DNA of 64,000 nt from Imbricaverruca yamaguchii (lineage: Eukaryota; Arthropoda; Thecostraca; Neoverrucidae), in NCBI GenBank assembly GCA_034440575.1, contig JAOTOL010001599.1:124001-188000 (forward strand). Direction: 5' to 3'. Both the position numbers and the translations under genes were made by a program. The notes under the pieces were generated by a model. The model worked only from the letters and a program-made list of their open reading frames with translations. It had not been told where the DNA came from and ran no database searches. Below are positions 46,174 through 56,200 of the stretch, in pieces (position 1 is the first letter of the stretch; the number at the start of each line of letters is the position of its first letter).

Positions 46174-47985
46174 TCAGCCCTCCCTGTAATACTGAAAAGC
46201 AAGCCCTATATTCTTATAATGATTGTCTATGCTGTTTTTAAAGATGTTCAATATGCTGCTGCTGACGATGTTTTCTGGCAGCTGGTTCCAGTGTTCCACT
46301 ACCCTGTTGGTGAAGAAAGTTTGCCTTAACCTTGTTCTGCTGTGGTTAACTTTAATTTTGAATTTATGACCTCTAATTGCATCATTTCTGTTAAATTCAA
46401 ACATTTCCCCAAGGTATCCCCTCTCCAGACCATTGACAAATTTAAAGACCTCAATGAGTGTTCCTCTCAGCCTTCTATATCTAAGTGAAAACATATTCAA
46501 TTTCTTCAATCTTTCCTCATATGCCCGGTTGCTTATGCCATTAACCATTTTTGTAGCCCTCTTTTGTACTCTCTCCAAAAGCCAACAATCTTTTTCATAG
46601 CTAGGAGACCAAGCTTGGATGCAGTATTCCAAATGTGGCCTGACGTATGCACAGTAAAGCTTCCTGATCACTTCCTCACTTCTGTATGATACATTCCTAT
46701 TTATTGCCCCGAGCATTCTCAGTGCCTTCTTCCTGGCTTCCCTGGTCTGTTCTGATGCTCCCAGTTTTGTGTTTAGAATAACACCTAAATCCTTATCCTG
46801 TTGAGTCACTGATAGCACTTGGCCACCCATCAAGTATGGAGCCTTCATATGCTGCTTACCTACGTGCATGATTTTGCACTTATCAAAGTTAAATTTCATT
46901 TGCCATTCTTCGGACCACTTCACAAGTTCGTCTAAGTCTTTTTGCAGCGAGATATGCTCATCCTGACCTGTTATTGCTCTAAAGACCTTCAAATCATCCG
47001 CAAATTTCAAAACTTTACTGCTTAGGCCACTTTCAATGTTATTTACAAATATAATGAACAGTAATGGCCCTAGTACTGACCCCTGGGGGACTCCACTAAG
47101 AACATTTTGCCATGATGACTTTGTACCATTTAGCATCACTCTTTGCTGTCTATCTGAAAGCCACAACTCTATCCATTTTAAGATGCTACCTGCAATACCA
47201 TGGGACTGAAGCTGTATCATTAACCGTTTATGGGGTACCTTGTCAAAGGCCTTACTAAAGTCAAGATATGCTACATCAACCTGATTACCCTGATCAAATT
47301 GTTCTGTGGCGAAGTTCAAAAAGTCCAAGAGGTTTGTGAGACACGATCGTCCTTTTCTAAACCCATGTTGAGTATTTTGAATCAATCTGCTACCTTCCAG
47401 ATAACTAACTATTCTATCCTTGATAGTTGATTCGAGTACCTTGCATACTAGGGATGTGAGACTTATTGGCCTATAGTTTTCAACTTTCCCTCTTTCTCCT
47501 TTCTTGAAAATAGGAACTACATTTGCCCTTTTCCAATCGGTTGGAATTTCATTATGTGAAACTGATCTACAAAATATTATACTAAGTGGAAATGCCAGTT
47601 CCTTTTCAGTTTCCCGCAACACCCTAGCATAAATTTCATCAGGTCCTGCTGCCTTATTTTGCTTTATTTTCCTGATATGATTGTAAACAACATCACTATC
47701 AATGAAATCAACATCATTTGTCAGATCCCATGTCACTGAACTATGGTGTATGGTCGGCAGATTGGTCATATCTTCCAATGTAAACACTGATTTGAACTGC
47801 TTGCTCAGCTCCTCAACCATCTCACTATCCTCACCCAATGTAGTCCCGTTTACTTCCAGTGGATCAATTGTGCTAGAAACTTTACTCAGCTTGTAGAAAC
47901 TAAAGAACTTTTTACTGTCCCCATTACAGTTTCTAGCTAAATCCAGTTCTTTTGCTCGCTTTGCTGCTCTGGTTTTTTGCTTCAC
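46174..47985 (-). CDS. CR1-like LINE ORF2, reverse transcriptase part
   Basis: About 600 residues in the frame that continues ORF2 after the frameshift at 48000-48003. The RT fingers/palm are readable: V-V-P-I-F-K-K-G, N-Y-R-P-I-S-L-T-S, Q-H-G-F-R-K-G-R-S-C, A-Y-L-D-F-S-K-A-F-D, G-V-P-Q-G-S-V-L-G-P, and the catalytic F-A-D-D. The C-terminus has the CR1-type H-F/Y-N-Q-L-P region (V-E-H-W-N-Q-L-P). It copies the element's RNA at the nicked target. Apart from the upstream shift this part is uninterrupted to its stop at 46174. Confidence 0.9.
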   Translation of the reverse strand: MKQKTRAAKRAKELDLARNCNGDSKKFFSFYKLSKVSSTIDPLEVNGTTLGEDSEMVEELSKQFKSVFTLEDMTNLPTIHHSSVTWDLTNDVDFIDSDVVYNHIRKIKQNKAAGPDEIYARVLRETEKELAFPLSIIFCRSVSHNEIPTDWKRANVVPIFKKGERGKVENYRPISLTSLVCKVLESTIKDRIVSYLEGSRLIQNTQHGFRKGRSCLTNLLDFLNFATEQFDQGNQVDVAYLDFSKAFDKVPHKRLMIQLQSHGIAGSILKWIELWLSDRQQRVMLNGTKSSWQNVLSGVPQGSVLGPLLFIIFVNNIESGLSSKVLKFADDLKVFRAITGQDEHISLQKDLDELVKWSEEWQMKFNFDKCKIMHVGKQHMKAPYLMGGQVLSVTQQDKDLGVILNTKLGASEQTREARKKALRMLGAINRNVSYRSEEVIRKLYCAYVRPHLEYCIQAWSPSYEKDCWLLERVQKRATKMVNGISNRAYEERLKKLNMFSLRYRRLRGTLIEVFKFVNGLERGYLGEMFEFNRNDAIRGHKFKIKVNHSRTRLRQTFFTNRVVEHWNQLPENIVSSSILNIFKNSIDNHYKNIGLAFQYYREG

Positions 47986-47990
47986 AGTGT

Positions 47991-49178
47991 TTATGTAGCT
48001 TTTCGATACGCCTTTAGATTAACGACATTTGAGGCTTCTTTAAAAACTCTAAATGCAGTTTTCTTAGCCTTAATTGCTTTTATCACGTCTGGTGTAAGGC
48101 ATGCTGGCTTTCCTACCCCTCTTTTGCGTCTTTGCTTTTGGGGGACATGTCTAATCTGAGTTTCCTTCAAGTAAGATTTGAACTTTTCCCACATTTCACA
48201 GGCATTTAAATTGGATAATTCTTCTTCCCATCTGATGGCACTTAAAGCCTCTCTCATGCCGTTAAAGTCTGCTCTGTTGAAATTTGGAACCTTTACCAAA
48301 TTATCCTTGATAATTTCCCCTACATGTGCCTTGAATCTAACTATGTTATGGTCACTTTTTCCCAGAGTTTCGCCTACAGTCAAGTCTTGAACCAAGTCAC
48401 TTAAATCCGAGAATACAAGGTCCAAGAATGAACCATGCCTGGTAGGTTCCGATACAAACTGGTGTAAGAACAGGTCCTCTTCAAGGCATTTCCTAAACAT
48501 TTTGCATGATGGGGTGCCAACACCAGCATATTCATAACCTTTTAGATTAAAGTCACCGAGAATAAGGCACTTCCTCTTAAAGTTTCTACTGATTTCCTCA
48601 CAAATCACCTTGTCAAGCTCCAGTTGCTGAGAATGTGGCAGGGTTCCTGATCGGTAGAAAGCTCCTATCCTAAGAGTATTGCTGTTGCCTTTTCCCACAG
48701 TGACATCAAGCCAAATGGACTCCACAGACACATTTTTATCCCCACCTGCTACTTTTTGAGAACTGAATAAGCTATTCATATAGAGCAACACACCACCCCC
48801 TTTCATTGCTGGACCCCTATTGCACGAAAACATATTGTATCCCTGGATCTCATAGTCCTGTAAGTTATCTCCAAAATACCCTTCACTGACCCATGCCTCC
48901 GTAATGCAAACAAAATCCGGTTCCTCCTCAGCAACATAACACTTGAACTCATCAAATTTGGAACGGATACTCTGAGCATTAAACATCATACACTTAACGA
49001 ATGCTCCATAACCACCTTTGGCTTTTTCATATTGAGGAGTTCTTTTATCACTAGATGAACTATAACTCTGTCCCCTTGAGTTGCTGCTGTCCCTATTTGC
49101 AGACTTTGAGGTTCTATTGCCTTGGCTGACACTATTGGAATATTCCTGAGTTGGCAATGCAATTTCATCCCTCCCCAC
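47991..49178 (-). CDS. CR1-like LINE ORF2, endonuclease part (frameshifted)
   Basis: APE-type endonuclease that nicks target DNA. Visible catalytic motifs in order: F-N-A-Q-S-I-R (Asn), C-I-T-E-A-W (Glu), G-G-G-V-L-L-Y, G-D-F-N-L-K (Asp/Asn) and G-K-S-D-H-N (Asp/His). The frame is open upstream of 49178 to just inside ORF1 but has no ATG; its first in-frame codon in the call is GTG, so initiation may be by re-initiation after ORF1. It stops early at TAA 47993-47991 because of a missing base in the A run at 48000-48003. Confidence 0.85.
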   Translation of the reverse strand: MGRDEIALPTQEYSNSVSQGNRTSKSANRDSSNSRGQSYSSSSDKRTPQYEKAKGGYGAFVKCMMFNAQSIRSKFDEFKCYVAEEEPDFVCITEAWVSEGYFGDNLQDYEIQGYNMFSCNRGPAMKGGGVLLYMNSLFSSQKVAGGDKNVSVESIWLDVTVGKGNSNTLRIGAFYRSGTLPHSQQLELDKVICEEISRNFKRKCLILGDFNLKGYEYAGVGTPSCKMFRKCLEEDLFLHQFVSEPTRHGSFLDLVFSDLSDLVQDLTVGETLGKSDHNIVRFKAHVGEIIKDNLVKVPNFNRADFNGMREALSAIRWEEELSNLNACEMWEKFKSYLKETQIRHVPQKQRRKRGVGKPACLTPDVIKAIKAKKTAFRVFKEASNVVNLKAYRKAT

Positions 49179-49186
49179 CCCATTTC

Positions 49187-50134
49187 CTAGTTTCCCTGAA
49201 GGACATGCTCGTATACTTTGCCTAACACATGGACCCCCTTCTCAGAAAAGTGCAGGCCATCCCTCTGATAGAGGTCCCACGATGCATAAAACCTGCTCCA
49301 CTCGTCTACAAATGTAAAACCTAGCTCATGGCAGAGCTTTCCTACCCTGGCGTTAGCTGCCAGTGCCCTTGAGCTCCACTCAGGGGAGGCTCTAGCCCTA
49401 GGCAAAATTCCTGTTATAATGACTCTATTGGTACCCTTCAGGGTGGCCAGAAGGCCCCTGTACTCCCGCAGAAGCTCCTCACTCCTAGTCTGACCTATGT
49501 TATTTACCCCTACATGCACTATGACTGTGTTAAACTGATGATCACTGGTGACCTGTGCCACCGCAGGTACCAGGTCCTTCACCTTGGCACCAGGCCTGGT
49601 GATGCACCTCCTGTCCCTCCTACCTTTACAAAATACCCGCTCTAAATATCGCACACGAGAGTCTCCTATGACCAGCACTGACTCCTTACTACTGCTATCC
49701 TGGGGGCAGTCATCCAATGCCTGGAACATATTTGTTGTTACTATGCCTGCCCGCTGGGCCGGTTGGCTAGACTTCCTCCCGCTCCTACCACCTGCCACCT
49801 GCCACTCACTAACCTTTTCCTTAGGTTCGCGTCTCCAAATCCTCCACCCCCTGACCTCATGCCACTTCCCCTCCTGTGACCTACCAGAACTACCCCTCCT
49901 CTGTTCACTATTAAAACTCCCCTCCTGAGAGATCCCAGCCACCTCCACAGTAGGGGAAGCCTCAGCTACCTGGTGGCCTGCGACCACCTGGGCATATGAT
50001 GTCCCTGCTACGGAGTGACCCCTTGTTGCTTTATCTTGCCTACCCTGTGCAACAAGGGCAGCCTTGAGATTGGAAACCTCTGCCTTAAGGGTCCTAATTT
50101 CTTCCTCTAGTGCCTGCATCCTTGTCGAAACCAT
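49187..50134 (-). CDS. CR1-like LINE ORF1: coiled coil plus SGNH esterase
   Basis: 315 residues, starting at ATG 50134-50132 and ending TAG 49189-49187. Residues about 5-33 form a heptad-rich coiled coil (M-Q-A-L-E-E-E-I-R-T-L-K). The middle (about 60-145) is low-complexity, Gly/Ser/Arg-rich. Residues about 147-315 form an SGNH/GDSL esterase-like fold: G-D-S-R-V (block I), I-V-H-V-G-V-N-N (blocks II/III) and D-G-L-H-F (block V with catalytic Asp and His). Such ORF1 proteins in CR1 elements bind RNA/lipid and act in the ribonucleoprotein. Intact here. Confidence 0.88.
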   Translation of the reverse strand: MVSTRMQALEEEIRTLKAEVSNLKAALVAQGRQDKATRGHSVAGTSYAQVVAGHQVAEASPTVEVAGISQEGSFNSEQRRGSSGRSQEGKWHEVRGWRIWRREPKEKVSEWQVAGGRSGRKSSQPAQRAGIVTTNMFQALDDCPQDSSSKESVLVIGDSRVRYLERVFCKGRRDRRCITRPGAKVKDLVPAVAQVTSDHQFNTVIVHVGVNNIGQTRSEELLREYRGLLATLKGTNRVIITGILPRARASPEWSSRALAANARVGKLCHELGFTFVDEWSRFYASWDLYQRDGLHFSEKGVHVLGKVYEHVLQGN

Positions 50135-50282
50135 CCTAAACGCTGCAGCTTATGCCTAGATTTAGATTCAAATTAACTCGCTAAACAACCGACAAAAAAG
50201 CATCACACATATGCATATGCATGCCAATCTAGCTTTACTCTCACATACAACCACCCATAGGTGTTGTTTAATGATTTTCTTT

Positions 50283-50600
50283 TGGGGGGAACGGAGGGCG
50301 GGGGACAAAGTGCTACAGGACTTATGCAGTTATGAGATGTGGCTGTTTCACACGCGCACAGAAGGGGATGGGGGCGGAATCCGACCACTTCTCTTTTTTG
50401 TTTACATTATCCTATAAACGGGCGGCGATATTGTAATGCAATGTTGCGACTGTTAAAAATCAATAAGCGTATCCTATGCAACACAAATTCGAAGTCCGCT
50501 AGGAAACTTAGGAATTGCGGTGGTGCCAAATCGACCGGCCGGGCGGCGGCCAGCGAGCATTCAAGTTCACAAAGGGTCTGTTCCGGCGACCTCATCCGGA
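50283..50600. repeat. Dispersed repeat, copy 2 (CAAAGTGCTAC type)
   Basis: Second copy of 43376-43690, next to the 5' end of the CR1-like LINE. Its last part (50567-50611) reappears in inverted orientation at 52070-52115. Confidence 0.85.
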
Positions 50601-50870
50601 ATAGGCTGAGAGTCCATTTCCTCTGCCGCCCGTTCCAGCGCCTCATCCGGAATAGGTTTACCCTCATCCAACTTCCACCGGATGAGGAAAATCTAAGCCG
50701 GGCGGTCGGCGGTTGAGGAAACGCAAACTCGGAATACGACAAACGTACCGCAACAGTGGCGTACAGAATACAAGTTTGTTGACTTAGAAACTTGACTTAG
50801 GCCATGAGCACAGTCATTAGGTTGTATAAGTCGTACTTTCTTTATTTTGGAACTATTTTTTGGGAAAAGA

Positions 50871-51098
50871 AATCCAAGAGACATGGGATATGTGATGGAT
50901 ATGAGCAGTCACCCATGTTTTATGCCACTAACTCCACAACTTTGTCTCCAGTGCACTTCGGGAGCATCCAATGTCCAAGTGGAAAATCCAGGAGACATGG
51001 GATATGTGATGGATATGAGCAATCACCCATGTTTTATGTCACTTACTACACAACTTTGTCTCCAGTGCACTTCGGGAGCATCAAATGGCGAAGTGGAA
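50871..51098. repeat. 114-bp tandem duplication
   Basis: Units 50871-50984 and 50985-51098 are about 92 percent identical (for example GAGACATGGGATATGTGATG and CTTTGTCTCCAGTGCACTTC in both). The length is divisible by three, so two frames stay open across both copies; no protein family is recognised. Confidence 0.9.
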
Positions 51099-51334
51099 AT
51101 TGGAGATGGGCGTTTGTAATTCGATGGGTAAATTGTAGGTTCAGACATACATGCCAATTTCCATACCTTTGAGGGGGCATGTTTACTGATATGCATCCAT
51201 GCTTTTTCCTTGCATGTACGGATCAGTAGCTGATGGAGTAGCTCCGTGTGCCCTACATATGGGAAGGTGGCTTCCCTCCGACACACGGGCTTTGAATATT
51301 TATGAAAATTATTTGGATGGGCATGTGAAGACAA

Positions 51335-51462
51335 TGGCCAGGTAGAAATGGATTGGAGGTCACACTCCATAGAGCCGAATGCTAGAAGTTAAAAGTATTG
51401 GGGAAGGGAAAACCAACATCAGTTGGCACTTGCCCACCCAAAGATGTATAAAGCAACACCCC
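51335..51462. repeat. Dispersed repeat ending in TATAAAGCAACACC, copy 2
   Basis: Colinear with 31195-31372 (AAATGGATTGGAGG, AACCAACAT, GGCACTTGCCC, GATGTATAAAGCAACACC), with a deletion of the G-rich middle. Confidence 0.7.
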
Positions 51463-52069
51463 TGCTCAAACGGCTAACCCGACAAGTACACGGTACTACT
51501 CGAATGCCCCTCGCTAAGCGGTCTTTCGTCCCAAGGTGCCCCCTCAGAGTAAAAGACGCTCATTCAGTGTGCTCCAGTGCAGTCCCATTTCCTCCTTTTA
51601 ATGAATATTATACTGAACAAAAGCGTCGAAGGACTATCGCAACAACGTCCTTCTGAAGAAATGACTCCCCTCCAGATGAGTACCTGCCTATCCAACATTT
51701 GAAAATGTCTGGATCTCCGCCCCTGAAATAGATGCTTTTGGAGCTCCAGTAGTAGCACAAGCCATCGTCATCCACTGTGCGTCAGCTTCCCGGTCGGAGT
51801 CGGAATAAAAACAGCTTGCAGCGTGTTTTATTCATCCTCCAATAGCTGCTGCACAATGGGATTCGTCGAGCAGGTAAGTACGTCAATCAATAAAAATGTC
51901 AGCACTGCTATGCGCAAGATCGGGGCAAGCGACCGGGCATGACACTAATCTGCACATATGCGCCAAATAGCACTACAACCGTATCACCGCCAACAGCTGA
52001 TTAACGGACAAAACTCTACCGGTCGTTCCCGCGCCTCGACCTGGAAGAGCTACTCTGGCCGAAGCTCAA

Positions 52070-52115
52070 CCTATTCCGGATGAGGTCGCCGGAACAGACC
52101 CAAAGGCTTCGTCGG
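52070..52115. repeat. Inverted copy of 50567-50611
   Basis: CTATTCCGGATGAGGTCGCC then GGAACAGACCCAAAG is the reverse complement of 50567-50611 and lies directly before an AT microsatellite. Confidence 0.85.
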
Positions 52116-52124
52116 TATATGTAT

Positions 52125-52129
<5 letters not shown>

Positions 52130-52191
<62 letters not shown>

Positions 52192-52277
52192 TGTATGTGT
52201 GTGTGTATGTGTGTATGTGTATGTATATGTATATGCATATGTGTATGTATATGTGAATGCATATGCATATGTGGGTG

Positions 52278-52348
<71 letters not shown>

Positions 52349-52365
52349 TTGTGTGTGTGTGTGTA
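52130..52365. repeat. Compound (AT)n / (GT)n microsatellite
   Basis: AT tract at about 52137-52188, GT/ATGT-rich tract to 52270, a second AT tract at 52281-52340, then (GT)n to 52364. Confidence 0.95.
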
Positions 52366-52595
52366 CGTTCCACGTGGCTGAACGTAAGCGTGAGCTACTC
52401 AAGTAAAGCTTACACGCCGAGTCGCCAGCCGTAATTGCATTGACGATCCCACAGGCACATGACCATAAATGAAGCTACCTTTCTGCTCAGGTATCTTCCA
52501 TATTCATATATTCATATAGGGATCTGCAATGTTCCAGCCTCTATCTGTATTAATCCCAGAGTTGTCCACCAGCATACTTCTTAGGTAGGTCAATA

Positions 52596-52598
52596 GGT

Positions 52599-52697
<99 letters not shown>

Positions 52698-52698
52698 C
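52596..52698. repeat. (AT)n microsatellite with AC interruption
   Basis: AT tracts at about 52606-52664 and 52675-52697, separated by ACACACAC. Confidence 0.95.
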
Positions 52699-52699
52699 C

Positions 52700-53550
52700 T
52701 ATTTACCTACCAAGGAAGTATGTTGGTGCGTTCTTTGACATCTGGTTTCACATTGGTACACGTCATACCTATATAGGTACCAAAAGCGCAAACTGATAAC
52801 ATTGGCCACAACTGAACCAAGGTACCCACCTGCCCTCACCTACCCCGACTGGTACAATCACAAGACTGCGGGCTAAGAAAAAGCAGGACAGCGAGTGCCC
52901 GCAGCCCGCCACCCTTGCTTATGCAATAAAAGCCACGGCTATCGAAGTACTAGCAGCAAAAGAAATCCACATTTATCACGTCTTCATTTCAGGTCGTACT
53001 GTATATATCTCCGTAGGAAACGTTTGCCCGTTCAAGGCGAAAGAGTTGCCACCTGTCAGCAGATACGTTGAACTACTGAATTTGAGATAAAAGTGTGAAC
53101 AATCTGGCGCGCTACCAAAAACAATTTGGAAACAAGGATGCAGACAAGCCAGAGTGGCATGCATGGAAATAGCTAGTACTAAGGTTAGGATTGGCTAGGA
53201 TTGGAAGGTAAGTTTCGATTAGCCTTCCAAAACCCGGAGCTGCTCTGCAAGAAAACGCTTGTGATGAACTTGAAAAAGTACATCTATAACCTAACCCATG
53301 CCTATGTGGCTAAGGGCTCGTGTACTTTTGGTATTGTTACTGCACCACAAACCGAAGGAGTAAAAGCCATGCAACAGCAATATTTTTATTGCCCTCCTAA
53401 TGGTCACACAACACTAGTATCCACCATCGGAATTTGTACACGCTATCGAACTCCTTTTAATGGAAGAGAACATATGATCATATATTTCAGATACACTTGT
53501 ATTTTAATTCAGAAATTGGATCTCAAGAACAAATTGCAAGGACACGTTTC
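52700..53550. other. No supported gene
   Basis: Short frames only; nothing recognised. Confidence 0.5.
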
Positions 53551-54386
53551 TTAACCCGTCCTGTCTCGGGAGGGGGGTCTTCAACCGCCCCCTCAGGTTT
53601 TTCGCGGACAGCGGACGAAGGACGCGCGGCAGCGCGCCAGAATTTGGCATACCTTTTCCCACATCAATTTGATATGCTGTTTCAAGATGTTTAAGTCAGG
53701 TCATCTAGGGTCAAAGAGTTAGTCAAGGTCAAGTGAGGTCACCTCCAAAAACGTTAAACCAGTCGTCACGCTTTAGCGGATACAGATACTTTGATGAAAC
53801 TTTCAGCATTTGCTTATCTTTAGGGATGCAACAAAACGTAGGGCTGGATTTTTTTCGTTTTTGAATACATATAAATTTTGCATATTTGCCAATTGCAGTT
53901 CAAATAGAAGATTCTGGCTAAAGTAAACATTTTTGATCGGGGCAAGTTGACTTCCAACAACGTTTCTCGGTCTACTCTACACATTAGAAAAGAAAATTAA
54001 AGAAAACCTGAAAACTCAAAATTTTGAAATGTCAAAAAATATTTGTATTTTAGGGGGGCCAAAAATGTGATGGGCCTGATCGATTTCTCTATCCTTTTCT
54101 CATTCCAAATAAACTTCTATTTTTCACATATCCCCAAAATGAACTCCCCAGAGCTAAAAACATAATGGAAGTCGTGAAAAGTCGTGAAAATCTAGTCCCC
54201 TGGTGACGGCACTATTGGGGGAAAATTGTTTTGGGGATGGATCCGGACCCCACTCGTTGAGCGCTTTCCGATGACACCTCTTTCGTTTTTGTGCGACGCT
54301 TAGTTTGGATTTTACAGGGGAGTTACTATCCGCCCCCCCCCCCGAGACGGGTGTGAGGATCTGACCGGAGAGACGGCGCGGGTTAA
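53551..54386. mobile_element. Possible piggyBac-type MITE
   Basis: TTAA at 53551-53554 and 54383-54386 bound 828 bp. Ends read TTAACCCGTCCTGTCTC (left) and, reverse-complemented, TTAACCCGCGCCGTCTC (right), 14 of 17 matching. TTAA target sites and CCC-starting termini fit piggyBac-like elements. No transposase is inside. The subterminal parts are G-rich but not clearly symmetric, so this could be coincidence. Confidence 0.45.
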
Positions 54387-54539
54387 AATGACTAATATGA
54401 TGTAACCACTCCTGGCGCAAATGCATGATTTTCAGTTGGCGAGGAAACTGATACAAAAAATTGGAAGTGGAGGATTACATAATAAACAAACGGTGTGACT
54501 GCTTTTAAAAGGCATTATTATGCTTCATGGTATTAGCAA

Positions 54540-54715
54540 GACAAGTTTTCCACACATTTGCCTCCATGAAGTAAACAAAAGGGTTACCACGGGTTAGCTT
54601 TGGCTAGGTCAGTTTTCTTTAGTTTGGAAAACATTTTAACTGACTATTGAAATTTAAAAAAAAATTCATTCTAGAAAAAAGTTTGGCCAGGCTATGTTGC
54701 GTTTTTAAGTTGAAC
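54540..54715. repeat. Dispersed repeat, copy 2 (GGTTAGGCTTGG type)
   Basis: Same orientation and order of blocks as 27795-28015, with small indels. Confidence 0.75.
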
Positions 54716-55830
54716 AATTGTGAAGATACATGGTGGAGTATTTTTCCTTACATACCTCAAAGCTTAAATTTATATATTTCCTAGCCTAAAAGGTGTCAGG
54801 CATTAAAAAAAAAGTGTTTTCAAACAATGCCCAAACATTTCTGGAATGCGAAAATTAAATTAGGAGCAACTAAGCGTACCCTAATCTCCATTGCTTTCTG
54901 AAGGAAAACATGTGATTGATTTATCTTGCATCTAAACTAATCTTCGTTAATAACATGTTTCATGCAGCACCTGTATTGTTTTATTTAGTTGGTTTATATG
55001 AATTGACAGGCACCTGTGTCATCAATTTAACACCAATAATCAGATGGCTCAGCATTTGGTGCAAACATAATGCAATGTGGTTAAATCAAATCTTCGCAAC
55101 ATCAATAGTTCCGCAAGGCTTCTACATTTGCGTCTTATTTCCAGGCATGGTTAGCAATTCTGAAGCCATCAGGGGTCAGAACCTCATGGTTTTACGCAAT
55201 GCTAGTGCTAATTTGTAATTTCCAGATGAAGTATGTACAGAGTTTGCCAATAATAACAATCACACAACCTTTCACTTTAATCACCTGCTTAGGTACCGTA
55301 GCAGAGCAATGCAATGCTTGCAGCTTTCTGAGAGGCCAGCCTTGCATGAACACTGAACCCAGAATCTCTCACACTCCACCACAGCATACAGCTTATGGGA
55401 CTTCCTCCGTAGGTTGCTCGATTTTATGAAGCGTGCATATATTATAATCTTGCTTGGTTCCTTACCACCAATGTCAAAATAAAATGTCCTTCATCTAATA
55501 CAACTTCACCCTCGATGACAAAGCTTTTATTGCCGATATATTCTGAGATTGCACAATTGCTACTTTCGTGGTATAATTCATCTTCGCTACTCGGAAACAA
55601 ACTCAGACTGCATCACGCATACGCAAAGCGTATTGCTTATCTCAAATAAAGCCGCCATCTTTAAATTTTGCACTACCACCTATCGCCGAGTTGAATGGAG
55701 ATTAATTATAATGCCTACTAAAATTCCAGAAGTTTTGTAAAATTTCCCACTAACCTTACTCCCCCTCTTCATAATAATACTTATGAAACCCTTTCGAGAA
55801 CGTGTTGCAGAAGTATTTAAAAAAGGACGC
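54716..55830. other. No supported gene
   Basis: AT-rich; a 100-codon plus-strand frame (54916-55218) shows no family motif. Confidence 0.5.
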
Positions 55831-55835
55831 GTGTA

Positions 55836-56200
55836 TCTCGACTCATGAGTCGATTTACACATGCCTGCTTCTCTGTGTAAAGCCACTCATGAGTCGATTT
55901 CCACAGGGACTGCCTGCTGTGTATATCCACTCAGATCTGTCGTGATTTACAAAGAAGCGCCGTCTGGTGTAAAACCACTCATGAGTCGATTTAAGCAGAT
56001 ACCGCTGCCTGGGTATATCGACTCAGATCTGTCGTAATCAACTAAGATCTATCGTGATTTACACATATATGCTATACTGGATGCGATGGCGATGCATCAT
56101 GATTTACATTGAAGTGCCATTTGGTGTGAAACCCACTCGCAGTCGATTTAAGCTGGAAGCGCTGCCTGTGTTAATCAACTCAGATTATCGCGATTAGCAC
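55836..56200. repeat. Tandem repeat built on CACTCATGAGTCGATTT
   Basis: CACTCATGAGTCGATTT or close variants recur near 55842, 55885, 55976 and 56140, alternating with CTCAGATCTGTCGTGATTT-like units (about 55929, 56019). The core ACTCATGAGT is palindromic. Spacing is irregular at about 45-90 bp. Confidence 0.8.

Larger units (their letters stand above)
46068..50140 (-). mobile_element. Nearly full-length CR1-like LINE
   Basis: Non-LTR retrotransposon on the minus strand. ORF1 (50134-49187) has a coiled coil and an SGNH esterase domain. ORF2 comprises an APE-type endonuclease (49178-47991) and a reverse transcriptase (about 47997-46174). The 3' end carries about three copies of an 8-bp unit (ATGTCTTT on the sense strand; 46068-46092), typical of CR1-clade 3' ends. 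Only one lesion is obvious, a 1-bp frameshift at the endonuclease/RT boundary, so the insertion looks young. The 5' limit beyond 50140 is unclear. Confidence 0.9.

Noticed and set aside
46174..50134. Retrovirus or LTR retrotransposon
   Set aside because: APE endonuclease with a CR1-type RT, no gag/protease/integrase, no LTRs, and short 3' repeats instead.
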